From assembly GCA_937890005.1 (NCBI GenBank), contig CALBZA010000043.1, positions 1-64,000 on the forward strand: 64,000 nucleotides of DNA, read 5' to 3'. This stretch comes from an uncultured Verrucomicrobia subdivision 3 bacterium. GTDB taxonomy: Bacteria > Verrucomicrobiota > Verrucomicrobiia > Limisphaerales > DASXHY01. Shown piece after piece: positions 7,512-22,134 of this stretch (positions are counted from its first letter, which is position 1; the number at the start of each line of letters is the position of its first letter). Both the position numbers and the translations under genes were made by a program. The notes beneath the pieces are model-generated. The model saw only the letters and a program-made list of their open reading frames with translations. It had not been told where the DNA came from and ran no database searches.

Positions 7512-10107
7512 GCCGTTCTGGGGAGCGGCTGTTGCGGTGATCTTCTCGATCCGGACATTTGCCTGCGGACCGGATTTTCCAAACAACATTCTCGATGGTG
7601 ACGCTGCGTTGCTGCGTGCGCCGGTGGCGGATTTTGAAAAGGAACTTCGACGGATTCGATTGATTCCGGAGAAGTTTGAGGCGCAGCCCGCAACGAACGG
7701 ATACGCAAAGCAAACCTTCGAAATCGATGTGATGGAGTTGCGTCTGGCGCTGAAGAAGGGCGGTCATTCTTCAGAACGCATTCGTGACATTGTCGAGCGC
7801 TATTCAATTGCGCGGCAGAAGCTGACGTCTTACCGAAGCGACGTTGAAGCGTGGGAACACTTTTCGAGCGGGCTTGAGGAAACGCCGCGTCCAAAACTTC
7901 CGGTGATTTTACCTCCGGACGAACTGCCTGTGGAATTCGCGCATTATCTAACGGGAAGCATCGCGTGGTATGCGGGCGAAACAAACATCGCGCGTTCCGA
8001 GTGGGAACAGGTGTTGAGCCTGCCGGAATCGGAACGGCGATTTCGATCGACATGGGCCACCTACATGCTTGGCAAAGCGTGGGAGAACGAAGATCCGGAG
8101 AAAGCGATTTCCTGTTTTCAACAGGTGCGGATGCTGGCGGCGGGAGGATTTCACGATCGGCTTGGTCTTTCTTCAGCGAGTCTTGGACGTGAAGCGTTGA
8201 TGAATCTTCGGCTGGAACGTTATGAACCGGCGATCCGTCTTTATCTGCAACAGCTTTCGACCGGCGACGAAACCGCGGTGTCATCGTTGCGATTCGTTGC
8301 TTCGGCGGCGTTGAATCATGGCGACACGGCAACGCTCAGCCAGCTTGCTCAAAATTCGTCGGTACAACGCGTGATCTCGGCCTATCTGATTTCGCGACGC
8401 TTCTGGGACGACGATTTGAATGCGAAAGTTTCGGAGTGGTTGGCTGCCGTGGAGAATGCGGGTGTTCGAGATGTGGAATCCGCCGAGGTGCTTGCACTCG
8501 CGGCGTATCAGGCTGGCGAATATGAAATCGCGGAACGCTGGATCAAACGCGCCCGTTCCATGCCGACGCTGCAATGGCTTCAGGCAAAGCTGCATCTTCG
8601 AGCGGGTCGAATGAACGATGCTGCGGCGCTGCTGGCGAAGGTGGTTCAGCTCTTTCCAACCGAAACGGAGGCGTCAGCCCACGAGCCGATGCAACTGGCC
8701 GATTCACTTCAGATCGAGGGATTCAGTTATCTTTCCGGTCGGATCCGTCCGGCGGAACAGGCCCTTGCGGAGCTCGGCGCGCTGCATTTGAGCCGGAGAG
8801 AATATGTTCAATCGCTTGATGCGTTGCTTCGGGCGGGGTTCTGGATGGACGCTGCCTATGTCGCGGAACGCGTGCTGACTGCTGATGAATTGAAAACCTA
8901 CGTGGACCGATATTGGCCCGATCTGCCGGAACCGGAAATCGTCAGCACGAATGACGTTGAGGATGTTGATCTGCATCAAATGAACATTCGCCAGGAGCTG
9001 CGGCATCTTCTTGCGCGGCGATTGGCGCGGCTTCATCGGAATGCAGAGGCGCAAAACTATTTTCCTGCGGAATGGCTGCCGCACTTTCGATTGTTGAACG
9101 AATCGCTTGCAGCCGGGAGGAACCAAACCCGCGGCTATGTCGAACGCTTCTCGCTGCTGGCCGCTGCGTCGGAAATGATGCGCACCAACGGCATGGAACT
9201 GTTCGGCACGGAACTGGAGCCCGACTGGTATGTGTATGGCGGGAGTTTCGCGTTTGGATTAACCGTCGAGGATCGCACGAACAATCGCGTGATTGTGGTC
9301 CCGGACGAAGATGAGCTGGCGCGTGTCGCAAATCATGGAGCGACGCCGGACGTGCGGTTTCATTATCGAAAGCTCGCGGCTGCTTTGCGCGTGGAAGCCG
9401 CGCGGGCAGGGGAACAGGCTGTGCATTCGATGCCGGATGGTTCGTTTGAAACAGCGAGGGTCCTCTGCCTGTCCGCGACGTGGCTGGCTGAATCAGATCC
9501 GAAGGCGGCCTATAAACTTTATCAGGGAATTCTGAAGCGATGCCGCGACACAGAAATCGGTCGCGAAGCGGCACGCACGGGAAAGGTTCCGCAACTGGAT
9601 GCCGCTGGCCGCGTGATTCCGCTCAATCCGAACATCGAAGACGTTCCGCGGCCCGGCATGCTCTATACGATTCACGCGGGCGACACGCTGTTTGGAATTC
9701 TCAGAACGGTTAACGCAGGCGGTGCAGGGATCACGCTTCAGGATGTAATTGAAGCCAATCCGGGCGGCCTGAATCCGGACAGGTTGCGCACAGGAAAGAT
9801 GCTTCTGATTCCTTCAGCACGCGCTCGAATTGAATTGACCCACGTGTATTCAGAGCAAGGAGCCACAACGGACGTATCGCAGTCTGCGGCTCCGGTCGGT
9901 TTCAACTATGTCATTCAGCGCGGGGATACGTTGATGGCGATTGCGGAAGCGGTGACGTCGCTTGGCTCGCCATTGACGGCTGAGGAAATTTTGGATGCGA
10001 ATCCAGTCATTGAGAGAGATGGGTTGAAGGTGGGGATGATGATTTACATCCCGGCGGCGCTGCCTGAAGAAACAACGGATACCGGAACGCCCGGCGCGTC
10101 AGACTGA
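7492..10107 (+). CDS. Secreted helical-repeat protein with two C-terminal LysM domains
   Basis: 871 residues from a TTG at 7492. This start is chosen because GAGG lies 6 bp upstream and because it gives a clean signal peptide ending before ACGPDFPNN; the open frame extends to a GTG at 7447. A long alpha-helical region (about 100-520) has the look of TPR-like repeats (for example SWLAAVENAGVRDVESAEV and following helices). Two LysM domains follow, about residues 723-776 (YTIHAGDTLFGI) and 803-858 (YVIQRGDTLMAI). LysM domains bind peptidoglycan or chitin-like glycans, so a cell-envelope location is expected. It overlaps the DUF3142 gene by 20 bp, suggesting a linked envelope role. Confidence 0.8.
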   Translation: MKQKGFRPFWGAAVAVIFSIRTFACGPDFPNNILDGDAALLRAPVADFEKELRRIRLIPEKFEAQPATNGYAKQTFEIDVMELRLALKKGGHSSERIRDIVERYSIARQKLTSYRSDVEAWEHFSSGLEETPRPKLPVILPPDELPVEFAHYLTGSIAWYAGETNIARSEWEQVLSLPESERRFRSTWATYMLGKAWENEDPEKAISCFQQVRMLAAGGFHDRLGLSSASLGREALMNLRLERYEPAIRLYLQQLSTGDETAVSSLRFVASAALNHGDTATLSQLAQNSSVQRVISAYLISRRFWDDDLNAKVSEWLAAVENAGVRDVESAEVLALAAYQAGEYEIAERWIKRARSMPTLQWLQAKLHLRAGRMNDAAALLAKVVQLFPTETEASAHEPMQLADSLQIEGFSYLSGRIRPAEQALAELGALHLSRREYVQSLDALLRAGFWMDAAYVAERVLTADELKTYVDRYWPDLPEPEIVSTNDVEDVDLHQMNIRQELRHLLARRLARLHRNAEAQNYFPAEWLPHFRLLNESLAAGRNQTRGYVERFSLLAAASEMMRTNGMELFGTELEPDWYVYGGSFAFGLTVEDRTNNRVIVVPDEDELARVANHGATPDVRFHYRKLAAALRVEAARAGEQAVHSMPDGSFETARVLCLSATWLAESDPKAAYKLYQGILKRCRDTEIGREAARTGKVPQLDAAGRVIPLNPNIEDVPRPGMLYTIHAGDTLFGILRTVNAGGAGITLQDVIEANPGGLNPDRLRTGKMLLIPSARARIELTHVYSEQGATTDVSQSAAPVGFNYVIQRGDTLMAIAEAVTSLGSPLTAEEILDANPVIERDGLKVGMMIYIPAALPEETTDTGTPGASD

Positions 10108-10436
10108 AGTGGGTTCTGGAATTCGCGCGGTTATGACTGCTGACAGGGTTCAACGGGACACGCGCGTCATGAAATGTCCCCTCGCCCCGCAGCGAAGCGC
10201 GGGGAGAGGGGATTGAGCTTCTCCCGAAGTCCGCCTCGTTACCTCGGCGGCTGCGAAACTGAATCCGCTTCCAGGAAATGTTTGCCGGCGATTCTTCTCT
10301 CACGAGATTTAGCGCGATGGTGCTTTCCCAATCGTTGGAAACGCTCTACTCTTCGGACACCTCGGTTCCCGGGGGCTTGCCAAATCCATCCCAAGCCTTG
10401 AACGGCTCAACGGCCCATTCGGGAGCCTCGAAAGAT
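10108..10436. other. 329-bp intergenic region with one hairpin repeat copy
   Basis: Between the LysM gene and the nitronate monooxygenase gene. It contains the dispersed hairpin repeat (10172-10211) and a tract that is open in frame with the downstream gene back to an ATG at 10278. That extension (53 codons, Ser/Gly/Pro-rich, no recognisable fold) precedes the conserved N-terminus MSLPLIIQGGMGAA and is taken as non-coding. Promoter signals could not be assigned. Confidence 0.5.
10172..10211 (-). repeat. Dispersed hairpin repeat, copy 1 of 4
   Basis: Reads aaatgtcccctcgccccgca then gcgaagcgcggggagagggg, a near-perfect inverted repeat around GCGAAGCGC. The same element recurs at 11923-11970 in this orientation and at 46397-46448 and 49817-49869 in the other orientation. 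This copy lacks the ggttaggg tail seen in the others. Confidence 0.8.
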
Positions 10437-11849
10437 ATGTCACTACCATTGATCATTCAGGGCGGCATGGGCGCAGCGGTTTCGAACTGGCGTCTTGCGA
10501 AATCCGTTTCAAAGGCCGGGCAGCTCGGCGTCGTGTCCGGAACTGCCATTGGCGTTGTGCTGGCGCGCCGGCTGCAACTGGGGGATCCGGAAGGGGAACT
10601 GCGGGAGGCGTTACGGAGTTTTCCCAATCAGGAGGTCGCAGAACGAATCTTGTCGGAGTATTGGATTCCGGGAGGAAAGGCGGCCGACGCTCCATTCAAA
10701 GGAGTTCCGATGCCCACCGTTGAATCTTCAGAACGCCTGATCGATCTGACCGTCGCGGGGGCGTTCGTCGAAGTGTTTCTCGCGAAGCAGGGGCATGATG
10801 GCGTCGTGGGTATCAATCTCCTCGAGAAAATTCAGCTTCCAACGCTTCCCACACTTTATGGAGCGATGCTCGCCGGTGTGGATTACGTGCTCATGGGAGC
10901 GGGAATCCCAAGAACAATTCCAGGAATGCTGGATCTGCTGGCCTGTCACAAACCCGTTGAACTTTCCCTGGCGGTGGAAGGTGCTCAAGCCGGCGAAAGT
11001 TGGTCGGCGAAGTTCGATCCCGCCGTTTATGCGCCGGGTTCTGCTGCGCTCAATCGTCCCAAGTTTCTCGCCATTGTGAGTTCGGCGACACTGGCGATCA
11101 CGCTGGCGCGAAAGTCGAACGGGCGCGTGGATGGCTTCGTCGTCGAAGGAGATTCCGCCGGCGGCCACAATGCGCCTCCACGTGGACCGATGCAGCTCAG
11201 TGCGAAGGGTGAGCCGATTTACTGCGATCGCGACATTCCGGATCTCGAAAAATTCCGGGCACTCGGTCTTCCGTTCTGGCTCGCGGGATCATTTGGGCGC
11301 CCGGGCAAACTGGCTGAAGCGCGGCAACTCGGTGCAGCCGGAATTCAGGTTGGAACCGCGTTCGCCTTTTGCGCGGAATCGGGCGTTGACTCTGAATTGA
11401 AGCAGCGTGCGATACAACTGAGCCTCAAGGGACAGGCACACGTTTTCACCGATCCACTCGCGTCGCCGACGGGCTTTCCGTTCAAGGTTGCGCAAGTGGG
11501 AAACACACTTTCGGACACTGACTGCTTTGCCGGCCGGGCGCGGGTTTGTGATCTCGGTTACCTGCGGCATTTGTATCGAAAGGCTGATGGAGAAATAGGC
11601 TATCGCTGTCCTGCCGAACCTGTGGCGGACTACGTTGCGAAGGGCGGTTTGGAAGAGGAAACCGCCGGACGCATGTGCGTCTGCAACGGACTTCTGGCGA
11701 CGGTTGGCATTGGACAGATTCGCAGCCGCGGCACCGAACCCGCATTGATCACTGCGGGCAACGACTTCGAGATCATTTCGAGATTTGTCCAGCAGGCCGG
11801 AGATTCCTACACGGCGGAAGATGTCCTGCACGCGCTTCTTGAAGCGTGA
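10437..11849 (+). CDS. Nitronate monooxygenase-like FMN enzyme (2-nitropropane dioxygenase family)
   Basis: 470 residues from the ATG at 10437. The N-terminus LPLIIQGGMGAAVSNWRLA is the family's FMN-barrel entry. Further family motifs are the strand DGFVVEGDSAGGHNAPPRGP and PFWLAGSFGRPGKLAEARQLGAAGIQVGTAFAFC, the latter being the phosphate-binding end. This superfamily also includes FabK enoyl-ACP reductases and PfaD-like proteins, so the substrate is not certain. Cytoplasmic. No pathway neighbours are present, and the gene lies between two copies of the hairpin repeat. Confidence 0.82.
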   Translation: MSLPLIIQGGMGAAVSNWRLAKSVSKAGQLGVVSGTAIGVVLARRLQLGDPEGELREALRSFPNQEVAERILSEYWIPGGKAADAPFKGVPMPTVESSERLIDLTVAGAFVEVFLAKQGHDGVVGINLLEKIQLPTLPTLYGAMLAGVDYVLMGAGIPRTIPGMLDLLACHKPVELSLAVEGAQAGESWSAKFDPAVYAPGSAALNRPKFLAIVSSATLAITLARKSNGRVDGFVVEGDSAGGHNAPPRGPMQLSAKGEPIYCDRDIPDLEKFRALGLPFWLAGSFGRPGKLAEARQLGAAGIQVGTAFAFCAESGVDSELKQRAIQLSLKGQAHVFTDPLASPTGFPFKVAQVGNTLSDTDCFAGRARVCDLGYLRHLYRKADGEIGYRCPAEPVADYVAKGGLEEETAGRMCVCNGLLATVGIGQIRSRGTEPALITAGNDFEIISRFVQQAGDSYTAEDVLHALLEA

Positions 11850-11922
11850 GCGCTGGGGAGTGCGCCCGCGATTCGCATCGGGCAGCCCCATCACGGTCGG
11901 ATTTTTGGAGAGGCGCACAATG

Positions 11923-11970
11923 AAATGTTCCCTCGCCCCGCAAACGAAGCGCGGCGAGAGGGTTAGGGGG
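11923..11970 (-). repeat. Dispersed hairpin repeat, copy 2 of 4
   Basis: Reads aaatgttccctcgccccgca, then aacgaagcgcggcgagaggg, then ttaggggg, downstream of the nitronate monooxygenase gene. It has one inserted A and one G-to-C change that weaken the stem relative to the copy at 49817. It carries the ttaggg tail. Confidence 0.8.
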
Positions 11971-12080
11971 AAGGGTTCGTTTGCTTCATCCATTTCGGTG
12001 TGTGTTCAGTCGCACCGTTTGTGCCCAACATGCAGCATCGTTCGTTGCTGAACGAAGTCTGACCCGCTAAGGTTTGCGGC

Positions 12081-13403
12081 GTGACGAATCTGGATTCGAA
12101 TGGCCCCACAAAACAACGGCTTGCCTGGAACCAGATCGTAACCTTGTACCGTTACGAATTGCGCAGCGCGCTTCGCGAACGGGCGATCGTCATCAACAGC
12201 ATTCTCATCCCGATCTTTCTCTATCCGCTCATCATGTGGGTCGCGTTTTCGGGAATCATGCTGGTCAAATGGCATTCCGACAGCACCCAGTCGCGCGTTG
12301 TCGTACAAGACTGGCCCCGGGAACATCCCGAACTGCGCAACCGGATCACGCGGGAGAAGCGCATCACCTTGATTGAGGAGACGAATCGATTCGATCCAAG
12401 GGAAATCAGCGCCGCGCGACTCGACGCCTTGGTGCTGTTTGAACCGGCATCGGGTTCCGCTTCGAATCTGCCCGGAAATTTCCAGGTCGGAATCACCTTC
12501 GACAGTTCGAAGGATCGCAGTGTCGCTGCACGTGAACGGCTTGAATCGGTGATCAATGATTATCGCCGTGAGTGGCTGGCGCGCGAGGCGCGGAAGCGTG
12601 AGATCAGTCCGGAGGAATGGGCGGGCATCCACATCGATTCGAAGAACGTGGCCACGAAACGCCAGATGGGCGGTTTCGTTCTAGGAATGATGCTGCCGAT
12701 CCTTTTTGTGGTGATGGTGGCCGCGGGAACATTTTATCCCGCGATCGATTGCACGGCCGGCGAACGCGAACGCAACACGTGGGAAACGTTGATGTCGTCC
12801 GGTGCCAGCCGAGTGAATGTGATCGTTGCCAAGTATCTTTACGTGACGACCTTCGGCACCATGGCCGGAATACTGAACCTGCTGGCATTTGCCGTCACGT
12901 TGAAACCGATCTTTGCGCCGCTGTTGAAGGAGGCGGGAACGATGCTGAATTTCACCGTGCTGCCGCAATCGATTCCGCTCATAGCGACAGGAGCCGTTCT
13001 GCTGGCTGGATTTGTGTCTGCGGGAATGATGATCTTCGCGGCATTTGCGCGAACGTTCAAGGAAGGGCAGGCGATGATCATGCCGTTCTATCTGATCGTG
13101 ATGTTGCCTCCGATATTTTTGCAGACCCCGGGAATTCAATTCTCGGTTCCGCTCTCCTGCGTGCCGGTGGTGAATGTTACGATGATGATTCGGTCCGCGC
13201 TCACGGGAGAGTTTCCGATGTTGCAGATTGCGATCACATTCGTTGCTTCGGTGCTGGCGATTGCCCTCTGCATCCGGATCGCGGCTTACATTCTGAAGTT
13301 TGAGGAAGTGATGATTGGAAACTACAACGGGAGCCTGAAACGTTTCTTGCGCGAACGGTTCCTTGCGAAGCCCGGTCGATCCATGAAAGGCGCCCATGAC
13401 TGA
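12081..13403 (+). CDS. ABC-2 type exporter permease (NatB-like)
   Basis: 440 residues, GTG start at 12081. One N-terminal membrane helix (about 36-56) is followed by a ~150-residue extracytoplasmic domain and then five or six helices (about 195-415). This is the layout of NatB/ABC-2 permeases. The sequence CTAGERERNTWETLMSSGASR matches the family's conserved elbow segment (similar to GEKERGTLETLL in the third gene). Its stop overlaps the ATPase start by 8 bp. With the next two genes it forms a complete exporter with two different permeases. Confidence 0.88.
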   Translation: MTNLDSNGPTKQRLAWNQIVTLYRYELRSALRERAIVINSILIPIFLYPLIMWVAFSGIMLVKWHSDSTQSRVVVQDWPREHPELRNRITREKRITLIEETNRFDPREISAARLDALVLFEPASGSASNLPGNFQVGITFDSSKDRSVAARERLESVINDYRREWLAREARKREISPEEWAGIHIDSKNVATKRQMGGFVLGMMLPILFVVMVAAGTFYPAIDCTAGERERNTWETLMSSGASRVNVIVAKYLYVTTFGTMAGILNLLAFAVTLKPIFAPLLKEAGTMLNFTVLPQSIPLIATGAVLLAGFVSAGMMIFAAFARTFKEGQAMIMPFYLIVMLPPIFLQTPGIQFSVPLSCVPVVNVTMMIRSALTGEFPMLQIAITFVASVLAIALCIRIAAYILKFEEVMIGNYNGSLKRFLRERFLAKPGRSMKGAHD

Positions 13404-14175
13404 GTTCTCCGTTCGTGTTCAGGACCTGCGGAAGATTTATTACGAGGAAGGCCGCGGTGAAGTGCGCGCGGTCGATGGCATCAGCTTCGAATGCCGGCCC
13501 GGCGAGATATTCGGGCTGCTGGGCGCGAACGGTGCGGGAAAGACCACCACGCTCCGAATGCTTGCAACCATTTTGAAACCGACCTCCGGCGCGGCGTATG
13601 TGTTGCAGCATGAAGTAACGAAGGAACCGGAAGCGGTGCGAAGGAACCTTGGATTTTATTCCGCCACCACGGCGCTTTACCCACGCCTGACAGCCCGGGA
13701 AACCCTCGACTTCTTCGCGCGAATCAATGGATATCCGGCCGATCGTGTGCGGGAGCGTGTTGAGAAACTGATCGCGCGATTCGGCATCACCGAATACGCG
13801 AATGCCCGGGTCGATCGCCTTTCGCAGGGAATGAAGCAGAAGGTATCGATCGCGCGGACGGTGGTTCACGATCCGCCGGTTCTGATCTTTGACGAACCGA
13901 CGGTCGGCCTTGATGTTTTGAACGCGCTCGAAATGCAGAAGGTGATCGCCGAGTTCCGGGCGGAGGGAAAAGCGATTTTGTTTTCGACGCACATCATGAG
14001 CGAGGCGGAAAAGCTGTGCGACCGCATCGCCATCGTGCATCGCGGCCGGATTCATGCCTGTGACACATTTGAAAACCTTCGGGCAGCGAGCGGAAAGCGT
14101 TATCTCGAGGACATCTTCGTTCACTTCATCGAACGCGCCAATGAGGCCGTGGCGCTGGAAAAGCCGAGCGCATGA
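13396..14175 (+). CDS. ABC transporter ATP-binding protein (NatA-like)
   Basis: 259 residues. The nucleotide-binding domain shows Walker A GANGAGKTTT (about residues 42-51), signature RLSQGMKQK, Walker B VLIFDEPTVGLD, and the switch histidine in ILFSTHIMSEAEKL. It resembles NatA and other drug or sodium exporter ATPases. The start overlaps the upstream permease by 8 bp and the stop overlaps the next start by 4 bp (ATGA), so the three are one translationally coupled operon. Confidence 0.93.
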   Translation: MTEFSVRVQDLRKIYYEEGRGEVRAVDGISFECRPGEIFGLLGANGAGKTTTLRMLATILKPTSGAAYVLQHEVTKEPEAVRRNLGFYSATTALYPRLTARETLDFFARINGYPADRVRERVEKLIARFGITEYANARVDRLSQGMKQKVSIARTVVHDPPVLIFDEPTVGLDVLNALEMQKVIAEFRAEGKAILFSTHIMSEAEKLCDRIAIVHRGRIHACDTFENLRAASGKRYLEDIFVHFIERANEAVALEKPSA

Positions 14176-16202
14176 GTTTGCGTCCCGCCATTGTCTTTGC
14201 GCTGTTTCGCAATGAACTGCGGATGATTCTGCGCGACAAGCGCACGATCATCACGGCGGTGTTGCTTCCGTTGATCATCACGCCGCTCATGCTTGCCGGC
14301 TCGAGTCACACGCGGAAGAAACGCGAGGCGACGCTTCAATCGAAGGTTTACCAGTTCGCCATCACCGGGACCAACGTGGCGGAAATTCGAACCGTGGTGC
14401 AGTTGACGGAGGAACGTCTGTCGGCGCAGGCAAAGACCAACGCGTCCGTCTTCAAGTTCAAGGAAGTGGAGAATACGAATTCCATCGCGGCGTTGAATCG
14501 CGGTGTGCTCGACTTTGTGCTCGAAGGTTTCATCGAGGAATCCGGCAGCAACGATCCACCGTCCGAGCCCCGCACGGCGGTGCGGATTGTGTATCGCGCC
14601 GATCGCGATGATTCCAGCACCGGAATGGACAAGATGTGGAGCGCACTTGAGAGGACGGATCGCAATCGACGATACGAACTGCTTCAGAGCCGCGGTTTTC
14701 CCGTGCAGCCAGGGGAACTTGCAACCGTTGAGAAAGCCGATCTTGCGACGCCGGCTCATGCAGCGGGATTGACGCTGGGAAAAATGATCACGCTTTTCCT
14801 GTTGGTATTCATTCTCAGCGGCGGAGCGATCGCTGCAAACGATCTCCTGGCGGGCGAAAAGGAGAGGGGAACCCTGGAGACACTGCTGACCACCAGTGCG
14901 TCGCGAGTGGAGATCATCGCGGCAAAGCACCTGACCACACTGTCCATCGCGGGATTTATCACGGTTGTGCAGATTGGAAACCTGATGATGTATGTCGGCT
15001 TCAGGGTTATTCCAATTTCAACGAAATTCGCCGCGGCCATAACCCCGGGCGTCGCACTGTTGCTGTTGATGCTTTTCCTGCCGGTTGCGGCATTGCTCTC
15101 CAGCGTGCTGCTTCTGACTTCGGGCTTCGCGAAGAGTTACAAAGAGGCGCAGCTCTATTTTCTGCCGGTGACGTTGATCGCCATTCTGCCCGCGCTTGCA
15201 CCGATGCTGCCGGATGTGCCATTGCGTTCGATCATTTGCCTGATGCCCATCGCAAACATCGCGATTGCGGCGAAGGAGATTCTCATCGGCTGGTACGATT
15301 GGCCGATGATTGCGCTGGCCTGGCTGGTCACCGCAGGAACGGGAGCCTGGCTGACAAAGCTCAGTGTTTCATTTCTCTCTGCGGAACGATTGATCACAGC
15401 CGGCGTCAGCAAAGACCTGCCGCCGACTGATGGGGCAGGTTGGTTCAGCCGGCGCGTGGGAATATGGTTCGCCATTCTGTGGGCGGTGGTGTGGATCGTG
15501 AACAGCTACACCGCAACGGCGGATGTCCGGGTTCAGGTGACGGTCAATCTTGTCGGATTGTTCTTCATCGGATCGCTGCTGATGCTGTGGCGATACAAGT
15601 TGAACTGGCGCGAAACGCTCGCATTCCGTGCGCCGAAACCGGCGGTGTGGCTTGGAGTGCTGTGCGGCATTCCCGGTGGACTGCTCACGGCGAGTGGATT
15701 ATCACGGCTTACGACGTCGCTCGTGCCGGTGTCGCCGGAGACGATGGAGGAATTCAGCCGTGCTGTGATTCCGGAGGGTGTGACACTGGGGGAATTGATT
15801 TTCTTTCTCGCGCTGCTGCCGGGATTTTTTGAGGAGTTCACGTTCCGCGGATTGTTGCTCAATGGATTGAGTCGGCGAATGCATCCGGTGGCGGTCGTGA
15901 TCGTCGTGGGCCTCGTGTTCGGCATCTTTCACTTTGCGCTGTTCCGGCTGGTGGGAACCGCGTTTCTGGGAATCCTCTTTGCCGCATTGACGCTGATGAC
16001 CGGGTCCATTTTCCCGGCGATGATCTGGCACGCGTGCAACAACGCGCTGGCGTTGATCACGGAAACCATCGGTATTCCGATCATGGAACTCGACTGGTGG
16101 ATGTATGGAATCGGCGTGGTGTTGCTCGCAATGGCGTTCTGGATCTTCTGGCGCGAGCGCAAGCCGTATCCGGGATTGCGCTGGCGAAGGCGTGATCCGT
16201 GA
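14172..16202 (+). CDS. ABC-2 permease fused to a CPBP-family intramembrane protease
   Basis: 676 residues. The first ~400 are a second NatB-like permease with the same helix/loop/helix plan as the first gene and the segment LLAGEKERGTLETLLTTSASR. The remaining ~240 form a CPBP (CAAX protease and bacteriocin-processing) domain: paired glutamates EEFTFRGLLLNGL (about 554-566), histidines in GIFHFALFR and MIWHACNN. These are the expected glutamyl-protease residues and appear intact. Such permease/CPBP fusions are known next to NatA-type ATPases; a role in processing or immunity to an exported peptide is possible, but no peptide gene was seen nearby. Confidence 0.88.
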   Translation: MSLRPAIVFALFRNELRMILRDKRTIITAVLLPLIITPLMLAGSSHTRKKREATLQSKVYQFAITGTNVAEIRTVVQLTEERLSAQAKTNASVFKFKEVENTNSIAALNRGVLDFVLEGFIEESGSNDPPSEPRTAVRIVYRADRDDSSTGMDKMWSALERTDRNRRYELLQSRGFPVQPGELATVEKADLATPAHAAGLTLGKMITLFLLVFILSGGAIAANDLLAGEKERGTLETLLTTSASRVEIIAAKHLTTLSIAGFITVVQIGNLMMYVGFRVIPISTKFAAAITPGVALLLLMLFLPVAALLSSVLLLTSGFAKSYKEAQLYFLPVTLIAILPALAPMLPDVPLRSIICLMPIANIAIAAKEILIGWYDWPMIALAWLVTAGTGAWLTKLSVSFLSAERLITAGVSKDLPPTDGAGWFSRRVGIWFAILWAVVWIVNSYTATADVRVQVTVNLVGLFFIGSLLMLWRYKLNWRETLAFRAPKPAVWLGVLCGIPGGLLTASGLSRLTTSLVPVSPETMEEFSRAVIPEGVTLGELIFFLALLPGFFEEFTFRGLLLNGLSRRMHPVAVVIVVGLVFGIFHFALFRLVGTAFLGILFAALTLMTGSIFPAMIWHACNNALALITETIGIPIMELDWWMYGIGVVLLAMAFWIFWRERKPYPGLRWRRRDP

Positions 16203-16247
16203 TCTGGTGCCGGTTTCCGAAAGAGGAACTGATCGATGATCAGCTTT

Positions 16248-21188
<4,941 letters not shown>

Positions 21189-21270
21189 CTTAGGCCAGGT
21201 TCTGAAGCGTGTGCAAGTGGAAAAATCAACGTATCAGGATTTGAAGATATGTATGGTGGCCATTGCGGAA

Positions 21271-22020
21271 TCATTTCCACGCGTGGATCACAATTCTGTC
21301 CGTCCGCAGCATGCTCCAGAACTGGTGGCCGCGCTTGAACTTGAGCCACAAAGCCTTTGCGAATCGGAAGTAAAACGGTCGGAGGCCTGAAACGATTTCA
21401 ATCCGTTTGAAGCCGACCGTTTTCAGCATGCCCACGACGCAGGCTGGATTTGGCCCGCACCAGTTCGTGTGATCCCTGCCGAGTTCGCTGAAAGGGTAAA
21501 ACGCCATGGCGGGACGGCGCGTGGAGAGCATGTCCACCACAGTTTCGAGAATCATCATCTCGCCGGTGACGCTCGACACCTTCTCCAGTGCGAGCAGCGG
21601 ATGACGCATGTGATAGAGCACGCCCAGAAAGAGAACGACGTCGAACGCGCCGATGGCTTGCGGAGACAGATCAAGGACGTCGATTTCCCTTTCTTCGACT
21701 TTCGAATTGAGAACCTGCTTGGCGAGGTCGAATCCGCGCTTGTCACCCCAGTCATGCGAACCGTTCCAGGAATAAGAATCTGTCGCCAAAACACGGGCGG
21801 CACCGCGGCGTTCAGCTTCGAATGAAAAGAATCCATCCCACGCACCCACATCGAGAACGCTCTTTCCTGCGAACGATTCGGGGAGTTTCAGCCGCTGAAG
21901 TTTGCGCGCGCTGTTGTCCTGGCCGGGGGTGACGATTCCATGTCCGAGATCGATTGAATGATGCCAGCGCAGTTCCGCAACACGGCGTTTGATTTCGTCA
22001 GGAGTCGTGGAATGGCTCAT
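21271..22020 (-). CDS. SAM-dependent methyltransferase, CmoB/DUF1698-like
   Basis: 249 residues from the ATG at 22020 (an in-frame TTG lies 15 bp earlier). The Rossmann methyltransferase motif I is KSVLDVGAWDGFFSFEAERR, with the acidic end of strand 2 at LATDSYSW and motif IV-like VVLFLGVLYHMRHPLLAL. The N-terminus (WHHSIDLGHGIVTPG) matches the DUF1698/CmoB-like group, whose best known member carboxymethylates tRNA wobble uridine. Without CmoA nearby, a tRNA role is uncertain. It lies 82 bp upstream of metH on the same strand and may be co-transcribed. Confidence 0.8.
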   Translation of the reverse strand: MSHSTTPDEIKRRVAELRWHHSIDLGHGIVTPGQDNSARKLQRLKLPESFAGKSVLDVGAWDGFFSFEAERRGAARVLATDSYSWNGSHDWGDKRGFDLAKQVLNSKVEEREIDVLDLSPQAIGAFDVVLFLGVLYHMRHPLLALEKVSSVTGEMMILETVVDMLSTRRPAMAFYPFSELGRDHTNWCGPNPACVVGMLKTVGFKRIEIVSGLRPFYFRFAKALWLKFKRGHQFWSMLRTDRIVIHAWK

Positions 22021-22134
22021 GGAGGCGCCATTCAACGGTTGCGGGTTCGCCGCGTCAAGGTGGGATGCAGTTTTGTTGATTCAGCGGCGGAACGAAACGG
22101 TGTTTGATTTACGGGCGTTTCGTCGCTGGGAAAC

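Noticed and set aside
21189..21270. Riboswitch upstream of metH
   Set aside because: Only 82 bp separate metH from the upstream gene, and I could not see the B12, SAM or SAH aptamer motifs.
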